Assembly: GCA_902482195.1 (NCBI GenBank)
Contig: CABSZQ010000117.1
Span: forward strand, 1 to 5,248
DNA: 5,248 nt
Reading direction: 5' to 3'
Origin: an uncultured Haemophilus sp.
GTDB taxonomy: Bacteria; Pseudomonadota; Gammaproteobacteria; Enterobacterales; Pasteurellaceae
Each line of letters starts with the position of its first letter. Within the stretch, counting starts at the first letter, position 1. Made by a program: the position numbers and the translations under genes. Of the stretch, positions 1 to 4,938 are shown one piece after another. The notes under the pieces were generated by a model. The model was given only the letters and a program-made list of their open reading frames with translations. It ran no database searches and was not told the DNA's origin.

Positions 1-351
1 CGGCAAATTCGTGATTGGTTATTTGTGGAAGATCATGTTCAAGCTTTATATTTAGTTTTGACAAAAGGTCGAGTCGGGGAAAACTATAATATCGGTGGAA
101 ATTGTGAAAAAACAAACCTTGAAGTGGTTAAAACAATTTGCCAATTACTCGAAGAACTTGCACCAAATAAGCCTAATCACATTAAGTATTACGAAGATTT
201 AATGACTTTTGTCAAAGACCGACCTGGTCACGATGTGCGATATTCATTGGATTGTTCTAAAATTCATGCAGAATTAGGTTGGCAACCACAAATAACCTTT
301 GAACAAGGACTTCGTCAGACGGTAAAATGGTACTTAGAGAATAATAGATAA
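1..351 (+). CDS. rfbB: dTDP-glucose 4,6-dehydratase, C-terminal 116 residues (5' end outside window)
   Basis: RmlB/RfbB converts dTDP-D-glucose to dTDP-4-keto-6-deoxy-D-glucose in the cytoplasm. This is the second step of the dTDP-L-rhamnose route that feeds surface polysaccharide. The reading frame is open from the first base of the window, so this is the C-terminal third of a protein that is usually about 340-360 residues long. The GTG at position 25 is an internal valine codon, not the start. Visible family landmarks, counted from the first codon of the window, are [10 protein letters not shown] at 3-12, NYNIGG at 28-33, DRPGHD at 73-78 (the nucleotide-sugar binding strand), and the closing segment ELGWQP...WYLENN at 91-115. 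The NAD-binding Rossmann motif and the YxxxK catalytic pair lie upstream, outside the window. The TAA stop is followed 18 nt later by pepB with no terminator between them, so read-through into pepB is likely. Related sugar-nucleotide dehydratases are the only real alternative. Confidence 0.93.
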   Translation, partial: RQIRDWLFVEDHVQALYLVLTKGRVGENYNIGGNCEKTNLEVVKTICQLLEELAPNKPNHIKYYEDLMTFVKDRPGHDVRYSLDCSKIHAELGWQPQITFEQGLRQTVKWYLENNR

Positions 352-353
352 AT

Positions 354-360
354 AAAGGAG
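354..360 (+). promoter_or_regulatory. ribosome binding site of pepB
   Basis: AAAGGAG is a strong Shine-Dalgarno match lying 9 nt before the ATG at 370. It starts only 2 nt after the rfbB stop codon. It fixes the pepB start, because no other in-frame ATG nearby has a comparable site. Confidence 0.8.
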
Positions 361-369
361 AAAAACCAC

Positions 370-1671
370 ATGCAAATTACATTATCAACGGCTCCCGCTT
401 CGGAGAGTTGGGGCAAAAATGCCATTTTAAGTTTTAATCAAGATCAAGCCGTTATTCATCTTAAAGATGATGAAAAATCTAACCTTGTTTTAGTTCAAAA
501 AGCCGCACGTAAGTTACGTGGGCAAGGTATTAAAGATGTTGAGCTTGTGGGGGATGCATGGGAATTAGAAAATTGCTGGGCATTTTATCAAGGTTTTTAC
601 TCGGCGAAGCAAGATTATTCGATTGAATTTCCTCATTTAGATGATGAGCCACAAGATGAATTATTAGCTCGTATTGAATGTGGTGATTTTGTGCGCGAAA
701 TTATTAATGAACCGGCACAAACCCTTACTCCGGTTAAATTAGCAGAACGTGCAGCTGAGTTTATTTCTAACCAAGCCGAAAATTATGCCGATAAAAGTGC
801 GGTCAGTTTTCAAATCATTTCTGGTGAAGCGTTAAAAGAGCAAGGTTACCACGGGATCTTTACTGTGGGTCGTGGTTCTATTAATCCGCCCGCTATGTTG
901 CAATTAGATTTTAACCCGACTAATGATCCAAATGCGCCTGTATTAGCGTGCTTGGTTGGTAAAGGTATTACTTTTGATAGTGGTGGTTACAGCATCAAAC
1001 CAAGTGATGGTATGAGTACTATGCGTACCGATATGGGCGGCGCAGCGTTATTAACGGGCGCATTAGGATTTGCCATTGCGCACGGTTTAAATCAACGTGT
1101 AAAACTCTATCTATGCTGTGCGGAAAACTTGGTGAGCGGTAATGCGTTTAAATTGGGTGATATCATCACGTATAAAAATGGTGTAACCGCTGAAATTCTA
1201 AATACTGATGCGGAAGGCCGTTTAGTATTGGCGGATGGCTTAATTGAGGCCGATAGCCAAAATCCACAATTTATTGTTGATTGTGCAACCTTAACCGGTG
1301 CAGCGAAAGTGGCAGTCGGTAATGATTACCACAGTGTGCTTTCTATGGATGATGCGTTGGTAAATAGCTTATTCCAAGCGGCGAAAGAAGAAAATGAACC
1401 GTTCTGGCGTTTGCCTTTTGAGGATTTCCATCGTAGTCAAATCACGTCTTCTTTTGCGGATATTGCAAATACAGGCACAGCGCCAGTTGTCGCGGGCGCA
1501 AGTACTGCAACAGCATTTTTATCGTATTTTGTGAAAAACTATCAACAACGGTGGTTGCATATTGATTGTTCGGCCACTTATCGTAAATCAGGTAGTGATT
1601 TATGGGCGGTCGGTGCAACAGGAATCGGTGTGAAAACTTTAGCAAATTTATTAGTAACGAAAGCAAGTTAA
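370..1671 (+). CDS. pepB: peptidase B (M17 leucyl aminopeptidase family)
   Basis: PepB is a cytoplasmic, metal-dependent, hexameric aminopeptidase that removes N-terminal residues from peptides during peptide turnover. The 433 residues match the family length (E. coli PepB is about 427). The catalytic C-terminal half carries the full M17 set with exact family spacing. Metal ligands are K198 and D203 ([10 protein letters not shown]), D221 (RTDMGG), and D280 and E282 in the signature NTDAEGRL at 278-285. The catalytic pair is K210 and R284. The N-terminal 130 residues (e.g. [17 protein letters not shown]) and the C-terminal [12 protein letters not shown] are PepB-like rather than PepA-like, which decides the symbol. 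The gene starts 18 nt after rfbB and ends 10 nt before ndk, so it is probably co-transcribed with ndk. From memory, pepB and ndk are also neighbours in H. influenzae. A perfect uptake signal sequence lies inside the gene at 795-803. Confidence 0.95.
   Translation: MQITLSTAPASESWGKNAILSFNQDQAVIHLKDDEKSNLVLVQKAARKLRGQGIKDVELVGDAWELENCWAFYQGFYSAKQDYSIEFPHLDDEPQDELLARIECGDFVREIINEPAQTLTPVKLAERAAEFISNQAENYADKSAVSFQIISGEALKEQGYHGIFTVGRGSINPPAMLQLDFNPTNDPNAPVLACLVGKGITFDSGGYSIKPSDGMSTMRTDMGGAALLTGALGFAIAHGLNQRVKLYLCCAENLVSGNAFKLGDIITYKNGVTAEILNTDAEGRLVLADGLIEADSQNPQFIVDCATLTGAAKVAVGNDYHSVLSMDDALVNSLFQAAKEENEPFWRLPFEDFHRSQITSSFADIANTGTAPVVAGASTATAFLSYFVKNYQQRWLHIDCSATYRKSGSDLWAVGATGIGVKTLANLLVTKAS
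795..803 (+). other. DNA uptake signal sequence (Haemophilus type), perfect core
   Basis: AAGTGCGGT is the 9-bp core recognised during natural transformation in Haemophilus-type Pasteurellaceae. Here it has the extended form AAAAGTGCGGTCAGTTTT, with an A-rich left side and a T-rich stretch after the core. It is embedded in pepB, where it encodes the usual K-S-A-V peptide. Confidence 0.9.
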
Positions 1672-1672
1672 G

Positions 1673-1677
1673 TAGGA
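1673..1677 (+). promoter_or_regulatory. short ribosome binding site of ndk
   Basis: TAGGA sits only 4 nt before the ndk ATG and directly after the pepB stop codon (1669-1671). The spacing is tighter than ideal. With a 10-nt intergenic gap, ndk translation may depend partly on ribosomes finishing pepB. Confidence 0.5.
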
Positions 1678-1681
1678 TTTT

Positions 1682-2101
1682 ATGACAGAACGTACTTTTT
1701 CAATTATCAAACCCGATGCTGTAAAACGTCATTTAATTGGTGCTATTTTAGGGCGTTTTGAATCACAGGGATTCCGTGTTGTTGCACTTAAAATGGTGCA
1801 ATTAACCAAAGAACAAGCCGAAGGTTTCTATGCAGAACACCAAGGTAAACCATTTTTTGAGCCGTTGGTGGAATATATGCTCTCTGGTCCGATAGTGGTT
1901 TCTGTATTGGAAAAAGAAAATGCCGTGAAAGATTACCGCACTTTGATTGGCGCAACGAATCCGGCGGAGGCGGCAGAAGGTACTATCCGTAAAGACTTTG
2001 CGTTAAATCAGCGTGAAAACTCTGTTCATGGTTCTGATAGCGTTGAAAGCGCAAAACGAGAAATTGCTTATTTCTTTGTAGATTCAGAAATTCAACCGTA
2101 A
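1682..2101 (+). CDS. ndk: nucleoside diphosphate kinase
   Basis: Ndk moves the gamma-phosphate of ATP to other (deoxy)nucleoside diphosphates through a phospho-histidine intermediate, which balances NTP and dNTP pools in the cytoplasm. The 139-residue length is standard. The N-terminal strand [12 protein letters not shown] (5-16) contains the conserved phosphate-contacting lysine (K10). The active-site segment NSVHGSDS (113-120) contains the catalytic histidine H116. The nucleotide-binding segments [13 protein letters not shown] and GTIR come before it. The start is fixed by the family N-terminus and by the TAGGA just upstream. The gene is the last of the plus-strand unit and is followed within 50 nt by a symmetrical terminator shared with the convergent transport genes. 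An uptake signal sequence in reverse orientation is embedded at 1935-1943. There are no anomalies in the active site or length. Confidence 0.97.
   Translation: MTERTFSIIKPDAVKRHLIGAILGRFESQGFRVVALKMVQLTKEQAEGFYAEHQGKPFFEPLVEYMLSGPIVVSVLEKENAVKDYRTLIGATNPAEAAEGTIRKDFALNQRENSVHGSDSVESAKREIAYFFVDSEIQP
1935..1943 (-). other. DNA uptake signal sequence (Haemophilus type), perfect core
   Basis: ACCGCACTT on the plus strand is the reverse complement of AAGTGCGGT. It lies inside ndk, spanning codons for Y-R-T-L. It is the second of three perfect cores in the window. Confidence 0.85.
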
Positions 2102-2112
2102 TTCATTTCTAT

Positions 2113-2146
2113 AAAAAAAGCACTTAGTGAATCGCTAAGTGCTTTT
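2113..2146. terminator. bidirectional intrinsic terminator between ndk and the ATPase gene
   Basis: A perfect 12-bp stem is formed by AAAAGCACTTAG (2116-2127) and CTAAGTGCTTTT (2135-2146), with a 7-nt loop (2128-2134). Read on the plus strand it ends in TTTT followed by ATTTTATT. Read on the minus strand it ends in seven T residues (complement of 2113-2119). It lies 11 nt past the ndk stop and 3 nt past the ATPase stop, as expected for a shared terminator of convergent genes. Confidence 0.92.
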
Positions 2147-2149
2147 ATT

Positions 2150-2881
2150 TTATTGCTTTTCAATTTTTGAGATAGTCTTTTCCAGAGGATCAATTTCAGC
2201 CCGAATATGAAAGGCTTTCGCCAAATTTTCCGAATTTAATACAGCTTTCGTTTCACCGACAGCTAACAATTTGCCTTGTTCTAATAGAATAATTTCATCA
2301 CAAAATTGATAAGCCAATGAAAGGTGATGAATTGCGACGATGCATGTGTGTTGTGGTGTGAGTGATTTAAGCTGTTCCATCATATCAATTTGATAATAAG
2401 GGTCGAGTGGTGCAATCGGCTCATCGACCAATAAAACAGGGGATTCTTTAATACAGCAACGAGCGAGTTGTACACGCGCTTTTTCGCCTCCAGAAAGTTG
2501 TTGGAAAGGCTTGTCGAGCAAATGAGTTACCGCAAATTTTTCTGAAAACGCTTGAATTTTTGACCGCTCTTTTTCTTTTGGTAAGGGCGCAGCTAAGCCT
2601 AACGCAATCACATCATAAACGGATAAATCCCAATGAATTTGCGTATTTTGTGCAAGATAAGCAATGTGTTGGCTTTTTTCAGTCGCATTCATTTTACTTA
2701 ATGGCTGATCATCAAACCAAACCTCTCCTTGTTTTAGGGGCAAGATACCTGCAATGGTTTTTAATAAGGTAGATTTTCCCGCACCATTGGCACCCATGAT
2801 GCCGATCAATTTACCTGATGGAAGCGTACAGTTGATGTCATTTAAGCAATAGGATTGGGTGAGTTTTTCAATTCTAATCAT
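2150..2881 (-). CDS. btuD: ABC transporter ATPase, FecE/BtuD type (cobalamin or siderophore import)
   Basis: This is the cytoplasmic ATPase that powers import through the neighbouring FecCD-type permease. The 243 residues carry every motif of an active ABC ATPase: Walker A GANGAGKST at 30-38, Q-loop glutamine Q78, signature LSGGE at 129-133, Walker B VLLVDEP at 149-155 with catalytic E154, D-loop at 158-160, and switch histidine H185. Length and layout fit the iron/cobalamin/haem importer class. The ATG at 2879-2881 lies inside the end of the permease gene (8-nt overlap, ATGATTAG), so the two are translationally coupled. Only a weak GAGAAAA precedes it. The gene is the last of the minus-strand unit and ends at the shared terminator. 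The symbol rests on the receptor and permease context, since sequence alone cannot separate BtuD from FecE, FepC or HmuV. A one-mismatch uptake signal lies inside at 2563-2571. Confidence 0.85.
   Translation of the reverse strand: MIRIEKLTQSYCLNDINCTLPSGKLIGIMGANGAGKSTLLKTIAGILPLKQGEVWFDDQPLSKMNATEKSQHIAYLAQNTQIHWDLSVYDVIALGLAAPLPKEKERSKIQAFSEKFAVTHLLDKPFQQLSGGEKARVQLARCCIKESPVLLVDEPIAPLDPYYQIDMMEQLKSLTPQHTCIVAIHHLSLAYQFCDEIILLEQGKLLAVGETKAVLNSENLAKAFHIRAEIDPLEKTISKIEKQ
2563..2571 (-). other. degenerate uptake signal sequence (one mismatch)
   Basis: On the minus strand this reads AAGAGCGGT, one base from AAGTGCGGT. It is followed by CAAAAATTC, which fits the AT-rich tail of the extended motif. 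It lies inside the ATPase gene at K-E-R-S-K (104-108). Confidence 0.5.
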
Positions 2882-3851
2882 AGATTTTTCTCTGTTGCGT
2901 TAATAACATCCAAATCAAGCAAGGGGCACCGATAAGCGCAGTTAACGTGCCGATGTAAATATGTGAGAACAGCGGTATGTATAAAATCGCTAAATCGGCT
3001 AGTAACAGCAATAATGCTCCAATTAATGCGCTGGTAAGGTAAAGCTGTGATGGGCGAGCTTTTAATAAAATACGGGCGAAGTGTGGTGCGATTAAACCGA
3101 TAAAACCAATGGTACCGGTTTGAGGAATGGTCGCCCCAACTAATAAAGCCACACCAAAGGTACTGATGAAAAAGCTACGTTTGGGATCTACGCCCATGGT
3201 GCTCGCCGTTTCTTCCCCAAAGGTGAGTAAATCTAAGTATCGGCGAGTGTGGTATAAGCAGAAAATCCCTACCAGAACAATAGGGAGTGAAATAAGCAGG
3301 GTATCTAATTTCGCCCACATCAATGATCCTTGTAGCCAACGATAAAGTTCAGCTAATGCCCATGGGCTTTCCGCGTTGGAAAGCAATAATGCAATCGCTG
3401 AACCAAGCAACATATTGACGGCTAAGCCGCTTAGAATCATCATCGTGGTACCGTAGTTTTTGGCGATCAAATACACGATGAAAAAACTTAAAAGCGCACC
3501 AATCACACCACCGGCTAAGAGCAGTGAAAATGGCACGGCAAAATAATAGAGGATAAATACACTAGCCGCTGTTGCCCCAGAGCTACTGCCAAGCAAGCCC
3601 GGACTTGCTAATGGATTTTGGAAAATACCTTGCATCGCATTGCCGGCAATCGCTAGGCTAGCGCCAGTCAATAAAGCTAAACCAATGCGTGGAAAACGAA
3701 TATCCCACAGCACCATCGAACGCATATCCGTGAGTACGCCATCCGCATTTTTGAGATGGGCAAAATCGCCTAGCTGATGATAAATCGCAAACCCGCTAAT
3801 CAACAGCAACGCGAAGAAAAGTGCAGTATTTAATTTTAGTGTTTTGGTCAA
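2874..3851 (-). CDS. btuC: FecCD/BtuC-family ABC permease (cobalamin or siderophore import)
   Basis: This is the inner-membrane channel subunit that takes substrate from the periplasmic binding protein. Its 325 residues match E. coli BtuC (326). Hydrophobic segments are visible at about 8-25, 56-75, 90-105, 107-130, 138-158, 184-200, 228-254, 272-292 and 299-317, consistent with the ten-helix fold. Family landmarks are RFPRI at 52-56, NAMQGIFQNPLASPGLLG at 71-88, the ATPase-coupling loop GEETASTMGVD at 212-222, and GTIGFIGLIAPHFARIL at 246-262. The start is TTG at 3849-3851. An in-frame TGA lies one codon further upstream, AGGA (complement of 3861-3864) sits 9 nt before the TTG, and the next in-frame ATG would remove the first membrane helix. 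The gene overlaps the ATPase gene by 8 nt. The position matching E. coli BtuC R295 is L290, so binding-protein docking may differ. A ferric-siderophore or haem permease is the main alternative. Confidence 0.87.
   Translation of the reverse strand: MTKTLKLNTALFFALLLISGFAIYHQLGDFAHLKNADGVLTDMRSMVLWDIRFPRIGLALLTGASLAIAGNAMQGIFQNPLASPGLLGSSSGATAASVFILYYFAVPFSLLLAGGVIGALLSFFIVYLIAKNYGTTMMILSGLAVNMLLGSAIALLLSNAESPWALAELYRWLQGSLMWAKLDTLLISLPIVLVGIFCLYHTRRYLDLLTFGEETASTMGVDPKRSFFISTFGVALLVGATIPQTGTIGFIGLIAPHFARILLKARPSQLYLTSALIGALLLLLADLAILYIPLFSHIYIGTLTALIGAPCLIWMLLTQQRKIYD
3819..3827 (+). other. degenerate uptake signal sequence (one mismatch) in the permease gene
   Basis: AAGTGCAGT is one base from AAGTGCGGT. 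It is preceded by AGAA and followed by ATTTAATTTTAG, the AT-rich tail typical of the extended motif. On the coding strand it reads ACT GCA CTT TTC, giving T-A-L-F at residues 9-12. A perfect core would need only the synonymous change ACT to ACC. Confidence 0.55.
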
Positions 3852-3860
3852 TGATCAATT

Positions 3861-3864
3861 TCCT
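3861..3864 (-). promoter_or_regulatory. ribosome binding site supporting the TTG start of the permease gene
   Basis: The minus strand reads CATAGGAAATTGATCATTG. The AGGA core is 9 nt before the TTG. This supports the unusual start codon, which is the first possible initiation codon after an in-frame TGA. Confidence 0.65.
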
Positions 3865-3914
3865 ATGTAATTCAAATATCATTTGTTAATTTGATTTTGT
3901 CAAATCTCCCCTAA

Positions 3915-3935
3915 CCCCTCTTTGCTAAAGAGGGG
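3915..3935. repeat. internal hairpin of the left inverted-repeat arm
   Basis: CCCCTCTTT (3915-3923) and AAAGAGGGG (3927-3935) form a perfect 9-bp stem around the loop GCT. No T-run follows on the minus strand, the direction of transcription of the flanking genes, so it is not a standard intrinsic terminator. Confidence 0.85.
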
Positions 3936-4035
3936 GATTATAGTGTCGGGATTTATAATTCTGATGTTTTATTCTAATCATTTATACATAAAGACATATA
4001 AATATGCCATCTAGGGTTAATTTAATAATGAAATC

Positions 4036-4056
4036 CCCCTCTTTAGCAAAGAGGGG
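4036..4056. repeat. internal hairpin of the right inverted-repeat arm
   Basis: CCCCTCTTT (4036-4044) and AAAGAGGGG (4048-4056) form the same 9-bp stem around the loop AGC. It lies just past the 3' end of the binding-protein gene. On the minus strand the stem is followed by GATTTCATTATT, which is at best a weak terminator tail, so mRNA 3'-end stabilisation is equally possible. Confidence 0.8.
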
Positions 4057-4079
4057 TTAGGGGAGATTTGTCAGCTACA

Positions 4080-4865
4080 TTATTTTAACTGCTGATAAAT
4101 CTTCTCTGCCCCTTGCCACACGCCATGATCAAAGCAATAGGTATATTTCATCGGGATGCTGACAAGCGGTTGGTTTTTGAAAAAATCTTGCAACATAGGA
4201 TGTTGTAGCAGTTCAGCTTGTGCATTGTAACCTTGTTTGTCGGTCAGTGAAATGAGCACATTCGGTTGGCTTAAAATCACTTTTTCTAACGAGAAATTTT
4301 GTGCGGTAAGTGGCGTTTTTAACGGGGTTAATCCGAGTAAATTTAACAGCACAGAATATTGCGGATAATAGCTTTCCACTACGCCCGTTTCCGACAAAAT
4401 TAGTGTGTCAGTAAGCGGTCGATTTAAGTGAAAGTTTTGCGATTTGAGCTTTGTGACTAAATCTGCCGCCTTTTGCTCATTACCCAGTTGTTTGCCTAAT
4501 TCTAGAATCAGCGTAAATAATTCATCAGGCGTTTGTGGGCTGTCGTTAATCGGGATAATCTTCACACCGAGTTTTTTCAGCTCTGCGACTAATTGTGGAT
4601 AAAAGGTTTCGTTAATCAGAATCGTTTTATCCAAATAGGGCAATAATTCCGTTAATTGCGGTTCCAACACAGGCTTGTCGGTATTGATTTTGTCTAACAT
4701 CATCAACGGTTTTTTCGAATAAGGCGATTGAGCAGCAATTTGCGAAGGCTCAGCCAGTTCGATAAGTAGTCGGTCACTGCAAAGCGTAAGCGAGACAAAT
4801 TGTTCCGAAGCCAGAGAGGTAAACGGAAGGAAAAGTGCGGTTAAAATTAAGCGAGTTTTTTGCAT
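4080..4865 (-). CDS. btuF: periplasmic substrate-binding protein, BtuF-like (cobalamin or siderophore)
   Basis: This protein is predicted to capture substrate delivered across the outer membrane and hand it to the permease. Its 261 residues begin with a signal peptide: basic MQKTR, a hydrophobic stretch to about residue 18, and a likely cut after SLA at 19. There is no lipobox. The mature part opens with VSLTLCSDRLLIELAEPSQI (24-43), typical of a proteobacterial class III binding-protein branch found beside BtuB-like receptors. E68 (VLEPQ) and E194 (SLEKV) align with the two E. coli BtuF glutamates (E72, E202) that dock on BtuC arginines. The helix joining the two lobes fits residues about 110-140. 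C29 and C244 may form a disulphide. The start is the only ATG that leaves an intact signal peptide, but no Shine-Dalgarno precedes it. The gene lies between a terminator upstream and the inverted-repeat element downstream. Cobalamin is the favoured ligand, inferred from context. Confidence 0.78.
   Translation of the reverse strand: MQKTRLILTALFLPFTSLASEQFVSLTLCSDRLLIELAEPSQIAAQSPYSKKPLMMLDKINTDKPVLEPQLTELLPYLDKTILINETFYPQLVAELKKLGVKIIPINDSPQTPDELFTLILELGKQLGNEQKAADLVTKLKSQNFHLNRPLTDTLILSETGVVESYYPQYSVLLNLLGLTPLKTPLTAQNFSLEKVILSQPNVLISLTDKQGYNAQAELLQHPMLQDFFKNQPLVSIPMKYTYCFDHGVWQGAEKIYQQLK
4162..4170 (+). other. sequence identical to the Actinobacillus-type uptake core
   Basis: ACAAGCGGT matches the core used by the A. 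pleuropneumoniae/M. haemolytica branch of the Pasteurellaceae. It is followed by TGGTTTTTGA. A single copy inside a coding region may be chance, because the rest of the window carries the Haemophilus-type core. Confidence 0.3.
4833..4841 (+). other. DNA uptake signal sequence (Haemophilus type), perfect core
   Basis: AAGTGCGGT sits in the extended form AAAAGTGCGGTTAAAATTAA, a very good match to the Haemophilus motif. On the coding strand it reads ACC GCA CTT TTC, giving T-A-L-F at residues 9-12 of the binding-protein signal peptide. Confidence 0.9.
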
Positions 4866-4868
4866 ATA

Positions 4869-4878
4869 GATAATGATA
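4869..4878. promoter_or_regulatory. possible Fur-box half site before the binding-protein gene
   Basis: GATAATGATA equals the first ten bases of the 19-bp Fur consensus, but the rest of the site (CGCTACGCC) matches poorly, for 12 of 19 overall. It sits 3 nt before the ATG, where the ribosome binding site would be, so it may simply be AT-rich leader sequence. Confidence 0.2.
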
Positions 4879-4898
4879 CGCTACGCCATCAAGAATGT

Positions 4899-4920
4899 AA
4901 AAAGGCGTGCTAAGCACGCC
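4899..4920 (-). terminator. intrinsic terminator of the TonB-dependent receptor gene
   Basis: On the minus strand GGCGTGC and GCACGCC form a perfect 7-bp GC-rich stem around the loop TTA, followed by TTTTT (complement of 4899-4903). It begins 18 nt past the receptor stop codon. The next gene starts 33 nt beyond its T-run, so it separates receptor and binding-protein expression. Confidence 0.88.
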
Positions 4921-4938
4921 CTTGTTAGTAGGTAATAA

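Larger units (their letters stand above)
3901..4070. repeat. 170-bp non-coding element bounded by perfect 39-bp inverted repeats
   Basis: Positions 3901-3939 and 4032-4070 are exact reverse complements over 39 bp. With one mismatch the match extends to 3898-3939 against 4032-4073. The 92-bp core (3940-4031) is very AT-rich with no credible reading frame. The element fills most of the 228-bp gap between the binding-protein and permease genes, starting 9 nt past the binding-protein stop. Both genes are on the minus strand, so a transcript through the region could fold the arms into a long stem. It resembles short dispersed palindromic repeats or miniature elements, and I recall similar CCCCTCTTT...AAAGAGGGG repeats in other gammaproteobacteria. 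Copy number in this genome is unknown. No cobalamin riboswitch B12-box is visible in it, and no convincing promoter could be picked out of the AT-rich core. Confidence 0.85.

Noticed and set aside
25..351. Complete small gene starting at GTG 25
   Set aside because: The frame is open upstream to position 1 and encodes RQIRDWLF, the conserved RmlB sequence before this codon, so the gene simply enters the window already in progress.
1442..1666. Open frame of 74 codons on the minus strand opposite pepB
   Set aside because: It lies fully antisense to the conserved C-terminal half of pepB and has no recognisable protein features or ribosome binding site.
2135..2143. AAGTGCTTT in the ndk terminator as an uptake signal sequence
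   Set aside because: It matches only 7 of 9 core positions and loses the critical GCGG. The arms are better explained as a terminator stem.
2560..2772. Open frame of 70 codons on the plus strand opposite the ATPase gene
   Set aside because: It is antisense to the conserved Walker A to coupling region and does not resemble any protein I recognise.
3127..3345. Open frame of 72 codons on the plus strand opposite the permease gene
   Set aside because: It is antisense to membrane helices of a clear FecCD permease, and its composition reflects the complementary strand of those codons.
3896..4073. Direct repeat TTTGTCA at 3896-3902 and 4067-4073 as a target-site duplication of the inverted-repeat element
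   Set aside because: The repeat overlaps the inverted arms themselves. Part of the match follows automatically from the CAAA/TTTG ends of the arms and the local palindrome TTTGTCAAA, so it is not independent evidence of insertion.
3852..4079. Cobalamin riboswitch or other structured regulatory RNA upstream of the permease
   Set aside because: No B12-box-like sequence is visible on the minus strand, and the only strong structure is the symmetrical inverted repeat.
4299..4307. TTGTGCGGT as an uptake signal sequence
   Set aside because: There are two mismatches at the start of the core and the flank is not a convincing extended motif.
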